Source: Pithys albifrons albifrons (taxonomy: Eukaryota; Chordata; Aves; Passeriformes; Thamnophilidae). From it: 64,000 nt of DNA. Below are positions 35,801 through 47,205 of this stretch, one piece after another (position 1 is the stretch's first letter; each line of letters begins with the position of its first letter). The notes below the pieces were generated by a model, which searched no databases, was not told the origin of the DNA, and was given only the letters and a program-made list of their open reading frames with translations. The translations under genes and the position numbers were made by a program. The stretch spans positions 15,149,001 through 15,213,000 of the forward strand of contig NC_092471.1 in assembly GCF_047495875.1 (NCBI RefSeq), read 5' to 3'.

Positions 35801-38551
35801 TACAGAGAAATGAATCTCTTCAGTGTTCTTGTGGAAATCAGAATCAGATCCACTTTGATTCAGTTTCCATTTCACTTACTACCTCAGTGTAACTGGAGGT
35901 ACGATTGGGCTACATTAGATCTGCCCAGTGAAGGGAATGTTTTTACTGTGCCCAAGCTGGCCTGCTGAAAGCTCCAGCTTGGGGCTTGCCTTGGCTGCTT
36001 GCTAAAAAATGAATTATTCCAAAGGCTGAGCATCCTGAAGGAGTCATCACCTTCTCTGTCACTTGTTCTGGCTTTGTTAGTAAACACTTCTCACCTGTGA
36101 CAGCCGCTGATAAATCTCAGACAGGAGTTTCTGATCTATTGTAAACAGCTTTGAGTTGCTCCCCTGAGGGAGGTGTATTTTAGAATTTGGCATGTCTTAT
36201 TGCTCAGATGGCAGCATTAGCAGTATGGTGCCTTTCCAGTATCTTTAGCTCACTTGTCAGGAATGTTAACAAGATAGTGGGGTGTTTACCTCCCTTTCTT
36301 GCTTCTCTACCTGGGATGAAGAATGGTCATACTACTGCCAGAACCTTGGGAAGTTTCATCTATGGTATCCACAGTAACAGCATTGCCAGCAGGCAAAATT
36401 CTATCCTAAGAGACTACTTTAAAACACCCATTGTGCTTGGGGCACTGCCTGGGTTCTTGAAACAGGAACAGATGCAAGTTAAAGTTGGGCCAGAGTTTCA
36501 GCACCTTGTTGGACTGGGACTCAAGTTATGACCAAACCAGAGTAATAAAACTAAATTATATTTTTAAATAAACTAATGAAATACATACTGACTTCCAAAG
36601 TCCTTGCATTGTATTTTCTCTCGAAAGAGATGCAAATCAACAGTGGTGCTTACATTTCAAAAGGCTTATTGATATTTATGGATGCACAAATGCAATGCAG
36701 TAATTTTCTTTGTGGTTAAGACCCCAGGAAGTGGGGCAGGTGAGGGGCAGTATGAGTAACTATAACTATAATTGCTATGTGTAAGAGGGGATTTTTTTAT
36801 CTGGGGACAAGGTTTTAGAGATGCAGGTTACACATTAATGAGTACCATGCTCATGTAAGGTGCTAGATTAATCTTCCCTAAGAGGAGAATCTTCAATTTA
36901 TTCATTGGAAAAGTGCTACATTAGCAGCAGTGTTGGTGTGTCAAGAGCATTCTGCTCCAGCTGAGTCCCTGCTGTGGCAAAACCTGGGGTACCCGCCTGC
37001 CTTTACATGACAGTAAATCCACTGAAATCAACGGGCCTGGTTCTTTATTTAGCATGTGTCTAAAAAGGCTCATTTTGTAGAAAGATTGGATTTGGAATCA
37101 AAGACCTGTCCTCTAGACCTGTCCATATTCTAAACTTTCAGTGCTCAGCTCAAAACTGTGAAAACCATGAACACAACTGCAACTGTGGTCTATTTGTTTT
37201 TTTGGGTATGGGGGTTTGGTTTGTTGGAGAGGGTTTTTTTGTTGTTTTTTTTTTTTGTTTGTTTTTTCTTTTTGTAATGATTAGCTAAGTGCCTACATAA
37301 AATGCATTTCCATTTCTATTAATAGTCATGAAAGTGAGGAATCATAACAACTTTAAATTGAATACCAGTAAAATTAGAGATCTACATCGGTGAAATGTAA
37401 ACATTGAGGAAGCTTCAGTTATACACTTGAAGTGGAAAAATACAATAGTAAATCATTGTACATGAAGCAAAATATGGAAATGCGTCAACAAAACAGAATT
37501 CTCAACTCTGAATAAAACATGTAGGCTACTGCAGAAGTGTTTTCAAAAGGTATTTCTGATAAATAAAAGAGCAGTCTAAGCACAATTAATTGTAATTCGT
37601 AGTTCCATTACATTTTTATTGTAGAGGAATTGCATATTATTGAAAAGTAGCAGAAAAATTTATAAATGTTCTTGAATAATATATTTTAAATATGACCTTT
37701 TAATGTGAAGAGAAGTCAAATTTACCATAGTTACTTCTTGAGATGTGTGCTTCATATTTACAGGATGGGAACCAAAAAACTGATTTCCATCCAGAAAAAA
37801 TTCGGCAAATCCAAACAAATACTTATTTGGATTCCTCTGGATATCATCATTATATGGCTAAAGTCAGACATTCTCCTCTTGACCTGGCTGTAAAAGCATT
37901 GGGAGTCACCTCCTCCTGTTCTTACTTTGGCCAGCAATTGTGGCTTCACACTTGAAATACCTGGTGGGATTGTAACTGTGATGCTCTTTGCTTTCTCTGC
38001 TTTGTGCTTCAACTTGTCAGTGAATCCTCAGAAACAGTAAAATAATAGCAGTGAAATAATGAATTCTGTTTGCACCAAAGGTGTGAGAGGACTGTGATGT
38101 GTTTCTTTGTAAGGTCAAATTTAGTAAAACAGTAAATAATCTACATTTAAAACCAAAACATGATATTTGGCCAGGAGAAGGAGGACCAATCTTCCCCCAA
38201 TCTTTCTGTTGTCCCAGGGTGGTTTTGTAGTTGGCTTTATTCTTGATGCACAGGGGGATATTGCTGGCCTTACCTCTCTGTTTTGCAGATCTGGTGATGA
38301 TTTTGATGATGCTGCCTATGGAAACACCCCCAACCTGTTCACTATTTTCCTATTTCTCAAGGAAATTTCCTAAGCAAGGTACAGTCTAACCTGCCCTAAC
38401 ATTTCAAATCTCCAGCCTGCAATCTGTTTTCTGCAGATCCTTGAAGATGATGGACTCATCCTGGTTCTGAGCACTTCTTGAGTACTTTGAAACCTCACTC
38501 AACTAAACACACATAACAGAAGTAACATCTAATGTTTGTCAGTAATGTAGC
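35801..38551. other. Intergenic, no gene recognised
   Basis: AT-rich. A T-rich low-complexity stretch with G runs lies at about 37190-37276. Short open frames only; the 114-codon frame at 36187-36531 has no recognisable motif. Confidence 0.6.
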
Positions 38552-38795
38552 TGTCATGGTTGAACTCCAGTTAGCAACTGTATCACTCAGCTGCTCTCTC
38601 ACACACCCACCTCCCTCCCTGCCCTGCTTGGATGACAAGGAGAATTGAAAAAAAAAAAAAAAAAAGTAAATTTCATGGCTTGATAAAACAGCAGTTTAAT
38701 AACTGGAATAAAGTAAAAATGATGATGATAATAATGATAATGATGATGATGGTGGTGGTGGTAATACTCCTCCTAATAATAATAATAATAGATAT
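38552..38795 (-). mobile_element. ERV LTR fragment (avian ERVL-like family), minus orientation
   Basis: Starts TGTCATGGTTGAACTCCAG and continues through a C-rich block, a poly(A) run (about 38648-38666), an AGCAGTTTAATAACTGG-type block and a degenerate GAT/AAT/GGT triplet array. This order matches the terminal part of an LTR common in bird genomes, read on the opposite strand. The rest of the LTR is missing or too diverged to recognise. No internal retroviral sequence adjoins it. Confidence 0.65.
38718..38791 (+). repeat. Degenerate trinucleotide array (GAT/AAT/GGT)
   Basis: Imperfect triplet runs moving from GAT to AAT to GGT and back to AAT. It lies at the right edge of the LTR fragment and probably grew from that LTR's own triplet-rich section. 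Confidence 0.85.
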
Positions 38796-40695
38796 GAGAG
38801 CTTAAAATCAAACTGTAGTTTGAAATGTGCATTCTCAAAAAATCAAAACATCTAAGAGAGCATGTGTCTTTTTCTTACTAGTTGATGGAGAAATGGTTTT
38901 TCTTTTGTTTCATGTTTAAGCCATAGTTTTCCAGCTTAGGCCACAAATATTTCAGTAGTTCTTTATGGATGTGAGGACATTTGGTCCCAAGTTGAGACCT
39001 TTATTGCCATTGTTGTAAGAACACATTCCTCTCCAGTAGAAATGGGTGCACTGTGAGGATTTGAATAGAAAGTGGGAGAATTTGTACCTCTCACTTGCAC
39101 TTGCCATGAGCAGACAAGCCTCTGATGATGGTGTAAAACTGATCACATTGTGTGCTAGTTAAAAACATGCTTATATAATGATTACATCATTGTGTTTTAG
39201 TCAATGCATTTTATGTTTTATGGATATGAAGCTGGAAATTGTCTGTTTAGAAAGTCTACTCTAAGGCACAAGCCATCAGCTTGATCATAGTCTGGTTTTA
39301 ATTTTTATGGTCTCTCAAATTTGCATATACAGAACAGAACTAAAACAAAGAGGAAATAGCCCTTTAAACAGAAACCCCCTCCAAAAATGTAATAAAAAAT
39401 GCAAATAGTCTCATGGGCATCCAATGTGTCTGTAGTTTTAACAGAGCAAAAATGCTTTCCTTTGAAACTAATGTATCTTTAAAATACGCTGCTGAAATAT
39501 TTACTTTTCTGAAGCTGAAAGGCAGAAACAGTTTGTTGTATTCAGTAGGATGGTGATGATATGATACATCTGAGGTTTGCACCACACTAAGAAACAGTAC
39601 TGGTATGTTACATGCATGAATAGCTTTTTACATATGATGCAGTCTGTTATTAAGTTGTGTATTTAACTGGAAAATAGACCAGGTTGGACAAGAGTGTTAA
39701 GAGGAGGAGGAAACCATGTAGTGCAAAAACATTTATATTTGTTCACTCTACATTGACAGGAGCAGGTTAAGCATGGTTGTCAGAAAGCAAGGGAAACACA
39801 GCTTTTCATTCAGCTTTTAGTGTGCTTGACTATAACAGAACCCACTGAATCTAAAAAGATCAAGGATAAGATTCTCCAAATCTGCCTCTGGCCACTGTAG
39901 AGAGCATTCCCACCCATTTCAGAAGAAATTGTCTCTTTCCTTTGGTTCAAACAATTGTTGCAGAAAATTCAATGTGAATTCTCATTGCTTACCATGCTAG
40001 AAAATGTTATCAATTGAATAATTTGAATTCAATGTATAATATATTTACAAATATACTTTTCATTTGGCTCCAGTGCTGGAATAATTTCATAGGCATAATT
40101 CTTTGCACATAAATCTACCACTTTCTTGTTGTGTAGCAATAAATAGCATATTGCAATGCTTAATTCAAAATAAGTAATTAAGAATCTTACTAATGATGTC
40201 AACACATTCATTGTGTTGACATGAGAACAGATTTTTCCCAGGGGGTTAATTTGCAGTGTCTTGACTCTTTGTCCATTTGGGATCACATAGAGAGGTGCAG
40301 CTGACCCTTGGTACTAGACTGGTGCATTTGTCAGCCAGAGCACCCACCATTGCCTGTGCCTGGTGCTGTGACTGTCCTCAGGATGCTGTATGAGAGACTA
40401 TGACATGAGGGATCTGCTTGTGCTGCAACTATGGTTACATTTTTCATGCCTTTCTGGAAGAATCTGAACCTGTTACTGCCACCATATATCCAGAATATTA
40501 GTGCTTGAAGATCTGAAGTCAACATTCACGAGCAATTGGGTATCATTCTTTTGGGATATGGAGCCCCATAAATTCCCCATCAGTGAAAAAAGTCCAGTGA
40601 TCATTTTCCTGGCCTATTGCATTAAATGCTTTTGGGCCAGGTAGAGAAAAATTGATGACAAATTGTACTCTGTGTTTAGTTTTAGACCTATGATC
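38796..40695. other. Intergenic, no gene recognised
   Basis: AT-rich sequence with short open frames only and no recognised repeat. Confidence 0.6.
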
Positions 40696-40701
40696 TCTAA
40701 A

Positions 40702-40706
<5 letters not shown>
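40696..40706 (+). repeat. Target-site duplication, left copy (SINE copy 2)
   Basis: TCTAAATTTCT, repeated exactly at 41039-41049 on the other side of the element. Confidence 0.8.

Positions 40707-40739
<33 letters not shown>
40707..40739 (+). repeat. (GT)n microsatellite, SINE tail
   Basis: About 16 uninterrupted GT units forming the 3' tail of the minus-strand SINE. Likely polymorphic in length. Confidence 0.95.
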
Positions 40740-40740
<1 letters not shown>

Positions 40741-41028
40741 CTCGGCTTCACGAACAAAGATTTGGGAAGGGCTGTCCCCACGTGGGTGTGCCCTTCCAGC
40801 CTGCACAGTGGATTTTAGGTGAGGCACAGCATGCGCAGAACTGACCCCACCGTTTCAGTCCGGAGGTTCATCTGCCACGGCCGAGTGAGCTTGGACAGTG
40901 CCAGTGAAGTCCTCAGGACTAGAACCTAAAGCACCCGGCATTTCCCAGAAGGTCTCCCATCCAAGTACTAATCCGGGGCTGACCCTGCTGAGCTTCCGAG
41001 ATCTGACGGGATCGGATGTCAGGGAGGC
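40707..41028 (-). mobile_element. 5S rRNA-derived SINE, copy 2
   Basis: Read on the - strand it has the same plan as the copy at 21.6 kb: a 5S-derived head beginning GCCTCCCTGACATCC, intact A-box and C-box regions apart from single changes, the same body, then a long (CA)n tail. The tail is the pure (GT)n run at 40707-40739 on the + strand, about 16 units against about 6 in copy 1, so it has expanded as a microsatellite. An 11-bp duplication flanks the element. About 94% identity to copy 1, with many differences at CpG sites, implies modest age. Confidence 0.9.
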
Positions 41029-41038
41029 ATTAAAAAAT

Positions 41039-41049
41039 TCTAAATTTCT
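41039..41049 (+). repeat. Target-site duplication, right copy (SINE copy 2)
   Basis: Exact repeat of 40696-40706. Confidence 0.8.
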
Positions 41050-44000
41050 AAATCAGAATAAAATCACAAGAGCAGGTGAGAGATTTTTTATCAGCTTTAG
41101 CAGACTGTGGGGGAGGCCAGAGTATTGTTCCAGTGTCTGCTTACTGTTTCATTTCTGCTCAAATGTACTAGCCCAATTTTAGTATTACAGTATTATAACA
41201 CCAACAGCTTTAGTGGAGTTTAATAGGTTTGCAGCAGCTATAAGTGTGGTTTTGAGCTTTCATCAAATTGCAGTGTACTGAACTAATGCTGCTACTAAAT
41301 AAAACTTCAAATCAAGAGAGTTGCATAATGTAAGTTTTGAAGTTTTATCAAAACAAGTGGTGATCTCGTATTGTATATTCTACAAAAAAGAAAGGTTGTT
41401 CACCTCAATTATTTATGACTGACTGATTTATGGATTTCAGATTGTGGTTCACTTTTGATTTTTTCCCATGTTTGCTGTTTTCCCTAATCTCAATTTAACA
41501 ATCTCTTTAATATTGATCTGGATATGGCAAGCAATGCAAATTTTTTATGTTCTACATCATGTGGCATACTTCATTTATTGGCATTTACTGTCCTGAATAA
41601 TTCATGGCTATGTTCTTTAATTTGTCATTGATTGTTGCCATCTTTTAAAAAAAGAATGGAGTTCTCAGTTTTGCTGGATTGACAGGTATGGGTAGATGTG
41701 TTTTGTTCAACCACATGTAGGACAAGAAAAACAGTGGTAGTTAAGAACTAAGAAAGCAAAGAGAAACTGTCTTGAACTGAGAACAAAACAGGAAAATCGA
41801 GTCTTCCCTTTCACATAGAAATGACAATAATGGTTCTTCCTAGTTGAGTCCTGAATTAAGGAGACTTCTGTAAATAGTTTCCAACCATAGGAAAAAAAAT
41901 CCCATGTAGTAGAACATTTAATCTTTTGCACTGCAGCAATCTGAAAACTGATTTCCTGATGATAATTATTTTTAGATGGTGTAGCTTATTAATAGGAACT
42001 TATTTCAAAATCAGGCGATGACATAGATTGCTTAGATAGAAGGGTGTATATGGTTTAAATTTCTAAAGGAATTTCTTACTTGTATTTCTGACTTCTCTGC
42101 AAATGATTAAAAAAAAATAAAAATCCAGACAAGGCCACTGTAAACACTCTTTCCAGCTGTCAGTTGTGGAAAAATTGGCATCAGTATTTTGAGGGAACAA
42201 AACCTTAGTAGCAATTGGTACTTTCTTAGGGTCTGTGTTCTATCTGAACTAATCAACCACTCTCAAGTACCAGTGTTTCAGCCTTCATAATACATCATGC
42301 AGAAGAGTCATTACCTGTTTTTATGGAGCAGTAAAGTGCAGTGCAGCAGATGTGATTTCCAAGAGTGTCTGCATTGCCCTGTCCTCGCTTATGCTGAAGT
42401 CGATGAGAGTTTTCACATCGATATTTACGGGTAAGAATCATGATAACACCAACTCGTTGACCTCAGCAGCAGGAGAGAGAAATCAATGATGATGGCCTTT
42501 GAAACAGCTTTTCCTAAGTGATTTCAGCCAACTTGGCATGGAAAGGCATTAACAGAAAGAGGCAGGTCACTTGGGTCACCTCTTCCAACCGCCACATACC
42601 TTTGTAGGAAAGTTTTAAGATGCTCATTCACCTGCTGAGAACTGAGTCTCACCTGCTGGGGAATCTGTTAAGGCAGTCTCTGTTTTCCTTCCTGTAGAGT
42701 AGGACAGGAGAAAAGGTGAAGGTATACATTTTGTATCTCAAAATAATGAATATTTTTGTAACTCCATGTGAACAGGAGGACATTTTCCTTGCACTGCCAT
42801 ATTGAGAACAAAAATATCAAAACTTTTAAGTACATTTGGGATCACAGAATCCAAGTTAAATATTACAACTCATTATATGGTCACAAGCTATTAGTTTCAG
42901 CTCCAAATTGGCAAGAAAGTAGCTGTTCAGGATTCATATGCATGTGGGAAAAAATGTACTCAGAAAAATCTAAGAATTAATCAGAAAAAATGTTTCATCG
43001 CAATTCCCTTTTTCCATTTTAACACCCTATTGCTTATGATGATGGCTCATTAGCTTCTGTCAAATATTTCATCATTTAATCCTCAGCCTTACTTGAGAAT
43101 GTCTACTTTACAATTCTATTCTGGCTCTAAGGAGGTTTATATTTGTTAGTCTAGATTTCAAATTTGTTTAATGCTAATCCACTTCACCAATTCATAGTAC
43201 TTCAAATACATGTTTATTCATTTATCATTCTTCTACAATACTAAATCTGTGCTTCAGTTGAAGTAGTAAATTTTGCAAAATAGTTCTTCACAATGTTAAT
43301 TATTCAAAGACACTGCTCAAAATTACTTTCAATGTTACAGGTGGAAATCCACAACAAGATATGGTCTGAACAATTAATGAATTCCTACAGAAGTCCAGTC
43401 CATTTCCCCCCTCTGTTCCAACAGCCTGTTAAAATAATTCTGTTGGCACCTAGCAAAAATTCTGAGTGCTCATTAAAAGAAAAAGACAAATATTTTTTCC
43501 TCAGACAGGATATGATAGTGTCTGGGAATTACCAATGCCAAAGCCCTTAGTGCAGCTGTGTGGTACCTACTTAAATGAATGGGAAATATTCGTCTTGGTT
43601 TGACTTTGGTTTTCCATTGGAGAAACTCAGACAGACAGTATATAATTTTTCTGCTTTTACTAAAGGCTTGAAACGACCATCTGTTGTCTTTAGGAAACAG
43701 AATCCCATGAAGCACATGGAGTCACTCAATCAGGACATGTAACTTTTCTTTGTAAAAACCTGTGCTGCACACTTTGCATACTGATAACCTTCAAATATGA
43801 CAGAGTCCTGGTGAATGTTCCCTGGGGGGTCCTGTGTTTGGATCCTACCAGAATGAATCCCTGTTGGTGTGAGTAGTCTGTCAGATCCCAAACAGCTTTA
43901 TGTGACCTTTGAGAAATCCTCATTCATTTATTCATATGTATGTGACATCAAGAGCCTGCAGCAGCCCTTTAAAATGGCACAGAACTCTGCTCTGCTGTGA

Positions 44001-46539
44001 CTCCAGGTGGGAAGGACATCAGACATGTGCACTTTGCACCACTCTCAACAAAGTGTAATACTACGAGTGAGGTTTCATCTTTGATTGGATGCCTTTGAAA
44101 TGGTGGGGATGGTACTTCTCAGCCTAAGACAGAAGTCTAAAATCACTGAGAATAATCACACTCTGGAGGTGCTAGACTGTCTGTCGACTTTAAAGTGAAT
44201 CCAGATGATCAGTTGCAGCAAGATGTTTAATTCCGGATGGCTAAATTAGGTGATAAATATTCTATACAAATTAAAGACATTCTTGTTACCAGCATGGCTT
44301 ACAAGGACTAGTTTAGGTTGTGTGTACTTGTCAGAAAGCAATGAGTGAAAGTTGTTTTGATATTGTTTCATTCTAATGCAGCAGAAAATGGTAAGAATAT
44401 GCAAGCACAGGGTCCTTCTGCATAATTTGTATAATGATGATTATTATGGTACTGCAACATTTGGGAGAAAGAGAGCAATTGACAGAGGATGGGAAGAAGC
44501 ACAAGCAAATAAACTAACACAATGATCTAATCTCACCAGGAAAAAACAGAGCCAAATTTGACCCAAGTATTTCAATTGCAAATAGACATTAATAGGATTC
44601 CTCAGTGAATGTGTCAGAACATAATTTAATCTGAAGTGTACTTGAAAAATTAGAAATGCCTCTCTTTTGTTGCTTTTTGTCATGACAGAGGTCTGGATAA
44701 GTGTTAGGTTTTACTGTAAATTAACAAGATTAGTATGTCTGCAATTTGTCTACAAATAGTCTTCATCTGTTTAATTTTCCTCACTGCCATCATCCTCCAT
44801 ATTATCCTCTTGAGATGCTTCAAGGGGAAAAGAATTGTTAGGGCACAAAAATTATTTAAATTTCATTTTAAAATGCCATCTTGGTTTCTTAGACTGTCTT
44901 GTAATCATGCTAACCATCTTGAAGAGTAAACAGAGGATTAATCAAGCTTGTGCCTTCATGTTCACACAATTCCTGAAGCTCACAGCATACACTGCAAAAA
45001 GGTTAAACCCATAATGTTATAAAACTGTGTTAAAATGACCTATGCCTTGGTTTCTGGAGAAAGGTTGGATAAGTGAACAGGGTATATAAGCAATCATTTT
45101 GTCAAGTACTTCTCTAAGAGCAGCTAATTAGAACCACTTCTATTCAAAGATAACAGGAATTACATAGGAAAAGGCTTAAAATAAATGGAACTTTTTCTTC
45201 AGTTAAAGAATATTTGGATTATCTTTGGTGTAATTTTGAGAAGTTCTTTCATTGCTGTTATTCAGAAATTAAAGTGTAATCTGTTCTATACCACTCCTTC
45301 CACCCAGCTTCCCCAAAACTACTTTCACTCTCAACAATTTCAGATCCATTTTGCGGCTTAAAAAAAAAAAAAAGGAGTAAAATAAGGAAGTCCAGTGGAA
45401 ATCGCCAACCTCTGAAGGGGCAAGTCTCAGCTTCCTTAGTGCTCCAATAACATTTCTTCCTCTCCATAGGAAAAAACACCATATAGTGAATATAAAATGT
45501 TTTTCACCATATCATTAATCCCAGAGTGCTAATATGGGCTCCCAGTGCTTTATGCAGTGCAGTTTGTGGGAATGTGTGTGCACGGACAAAGGCAGAGGAG
45601 GGGATACACACCAGATGGTTATTACAATGTTGCTTTACTGTATACATTTCATTTGCAGATTCTGCTCTTGCACATGAACCCTTTCAACTATCAAACTCAA
45701 CAGCACAAGGGCTTACACAATATCATATAATTTTTGGCAGCTGCTTCTCAGTCTTACATTGCTGCCAGATCTTTGGCAGTATGAGCTAAATCTCTGTCTA
45801 GTATACAGCTAGCACAAGGTCCTCATTATCCTGGAATTTAATACTTGGGACCAAAAGGCTCTACATACAATGCAAACCCAGACTCTCTCCCTAGCCTTTT
45901 GAGTGAACAACTGTTTAATATGTAGTGCCTTACAAAGCTGCCATAATTAAAAGGATAATTATTTATACACATATTCAGATCCAATGTAAATAAATAAAAA
46001 TTAAGAAATTAATGGAATAAATATCAGGAGTTAAATATGCTGGAATATATACATTAATGCCACTAGGGAACAATAACAATTGGCACAGAAGTCTACATAA
46101 GGCAATTATGACATACTAAATATCAAAGTCTGCGTGGTCTGCAATAGATCCTTGTACTAGAAAAAGTGTGTACAGACAAATACAGTTTTACACACGCCAC
46201 AAGAATCCTTTTCTGCTCATTCTTCAACACAGAAGAATGCAATAGCATAGAACCACCAGAAAAAATTATGCAATGATCTTTTAAGTTTCAAAGTCCATCC
46301 ATTCTCCAAGGGGAAAAGTTGGAAGAGTATCTTACTGAGGTTCTTTGTAATATGTCCTTGTGAATACAGGTAGTCCCAAAGGCATCAGTTCAGTGCTATG
46401 CTTATATTGCCAACATGCACCCCCAAGCAATTTGTTACTTGTGAGGCTCTAACAAAGCACCCACCTTCTAAGAATGGGCTTGTTCATCCAGAGTCTTAGA
46501 GGTTTATATCTCCCAGCATCTCAGTGATTCTTACCATGT
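41050..46539. other. Intergenic, no gene recognised
   Basis: AT-rich. No coding, RNA or clear transposon signal. A perfect ATGCAAAT octamer lies near 41535 in a smooth, CpG-poor stretch that could be a conserved non-coding element, but this cannot be judged without alignment. A poly(A) run lies at about 45360-45373. Confidence 0.6.
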
Positions 46540-47205
46540 GGTAGATGAAAGCCCAGACATGAGCTGGCCATGTGCTCTTGCAGCCCAGAAAACCAATCAC
46601 ATCCTTTGCTGCATCAACAGCTGCGTAGGCAGAAGGTTGTGGGAGGTGATTCTCCCCCTCTGCTCTGCTCTGGTGTGACCCCACCTGCAGTGCTGCATCC
46701 AACTCTGGGTCCCCCAACATCGGAAGGACATGGACCTGTTGGAATGAGTCCAGAGGAGGGCCATAAAGACGATCAGCGGATTGGACCATCACCCCTGTGA
46801 GGAGGCTGAGAGTTGGGGTTGTTCAGCCTGGACATGAGAAGACTGGAGTTATCTTATAGCAGGCTTTTATTACCTAAAGGGGCTACAAGAGAGCTGGAGA
46901 GGGACCTTTTATAAGGGCATGTAGTGAGTGGTAGGACAAGGGGCAATGACTTTAAACTGAAAGGCTGTAAATTAGATTAGATATCAGGAAGAAATTCTTT
47001 ACTGTGAATGTGGCAAGGCACTGGAACAAGTTGTCCAGTGAGGTGATGGAAGGTCCATCCCTGAGAACATTCAAGGTCACATTAGATGGGGCTTTGAGCA
47101 ACCTGATATAGTTGAAGATATCCCTGCTATTGCCTCATTGCAGGAGGGTTGGTCTAGAGGATCTTTAAAGGTCACTGCCAAACCAAGATTCCATGATTCT
47201 ATGAT
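46540..47205 (+). mobile_element. CR1 LINE 3' fragment, about 665 bp
   Basis: Recognisable CR1 3' region in sense orientation: a block around ACATGAGCTGGCCATGTGC, then GACATGGACCTGTTGGAATG, GAGTCCAGAGGAGGGCCATA, GAGTTGGGGTTGTTCAGCCTGG, AGGAAGAAATTCTTTACTGTG, and the terminal ATTCCATGATTCTATGAT. It covers the last part of the reverse-transcriptase ORF and the short 3' UTR. Frames are broken by stops and indels, so it is a dead 5'-truncated copy. The 98-codon minus-strand frame at 46496-46792 is an antisense accident. Confidence 0.95.

Noticed and set aside
46496..46792. 98-codon minus-strand frame
   Set aside because: Lies antisense within a CR1 element; incidental.
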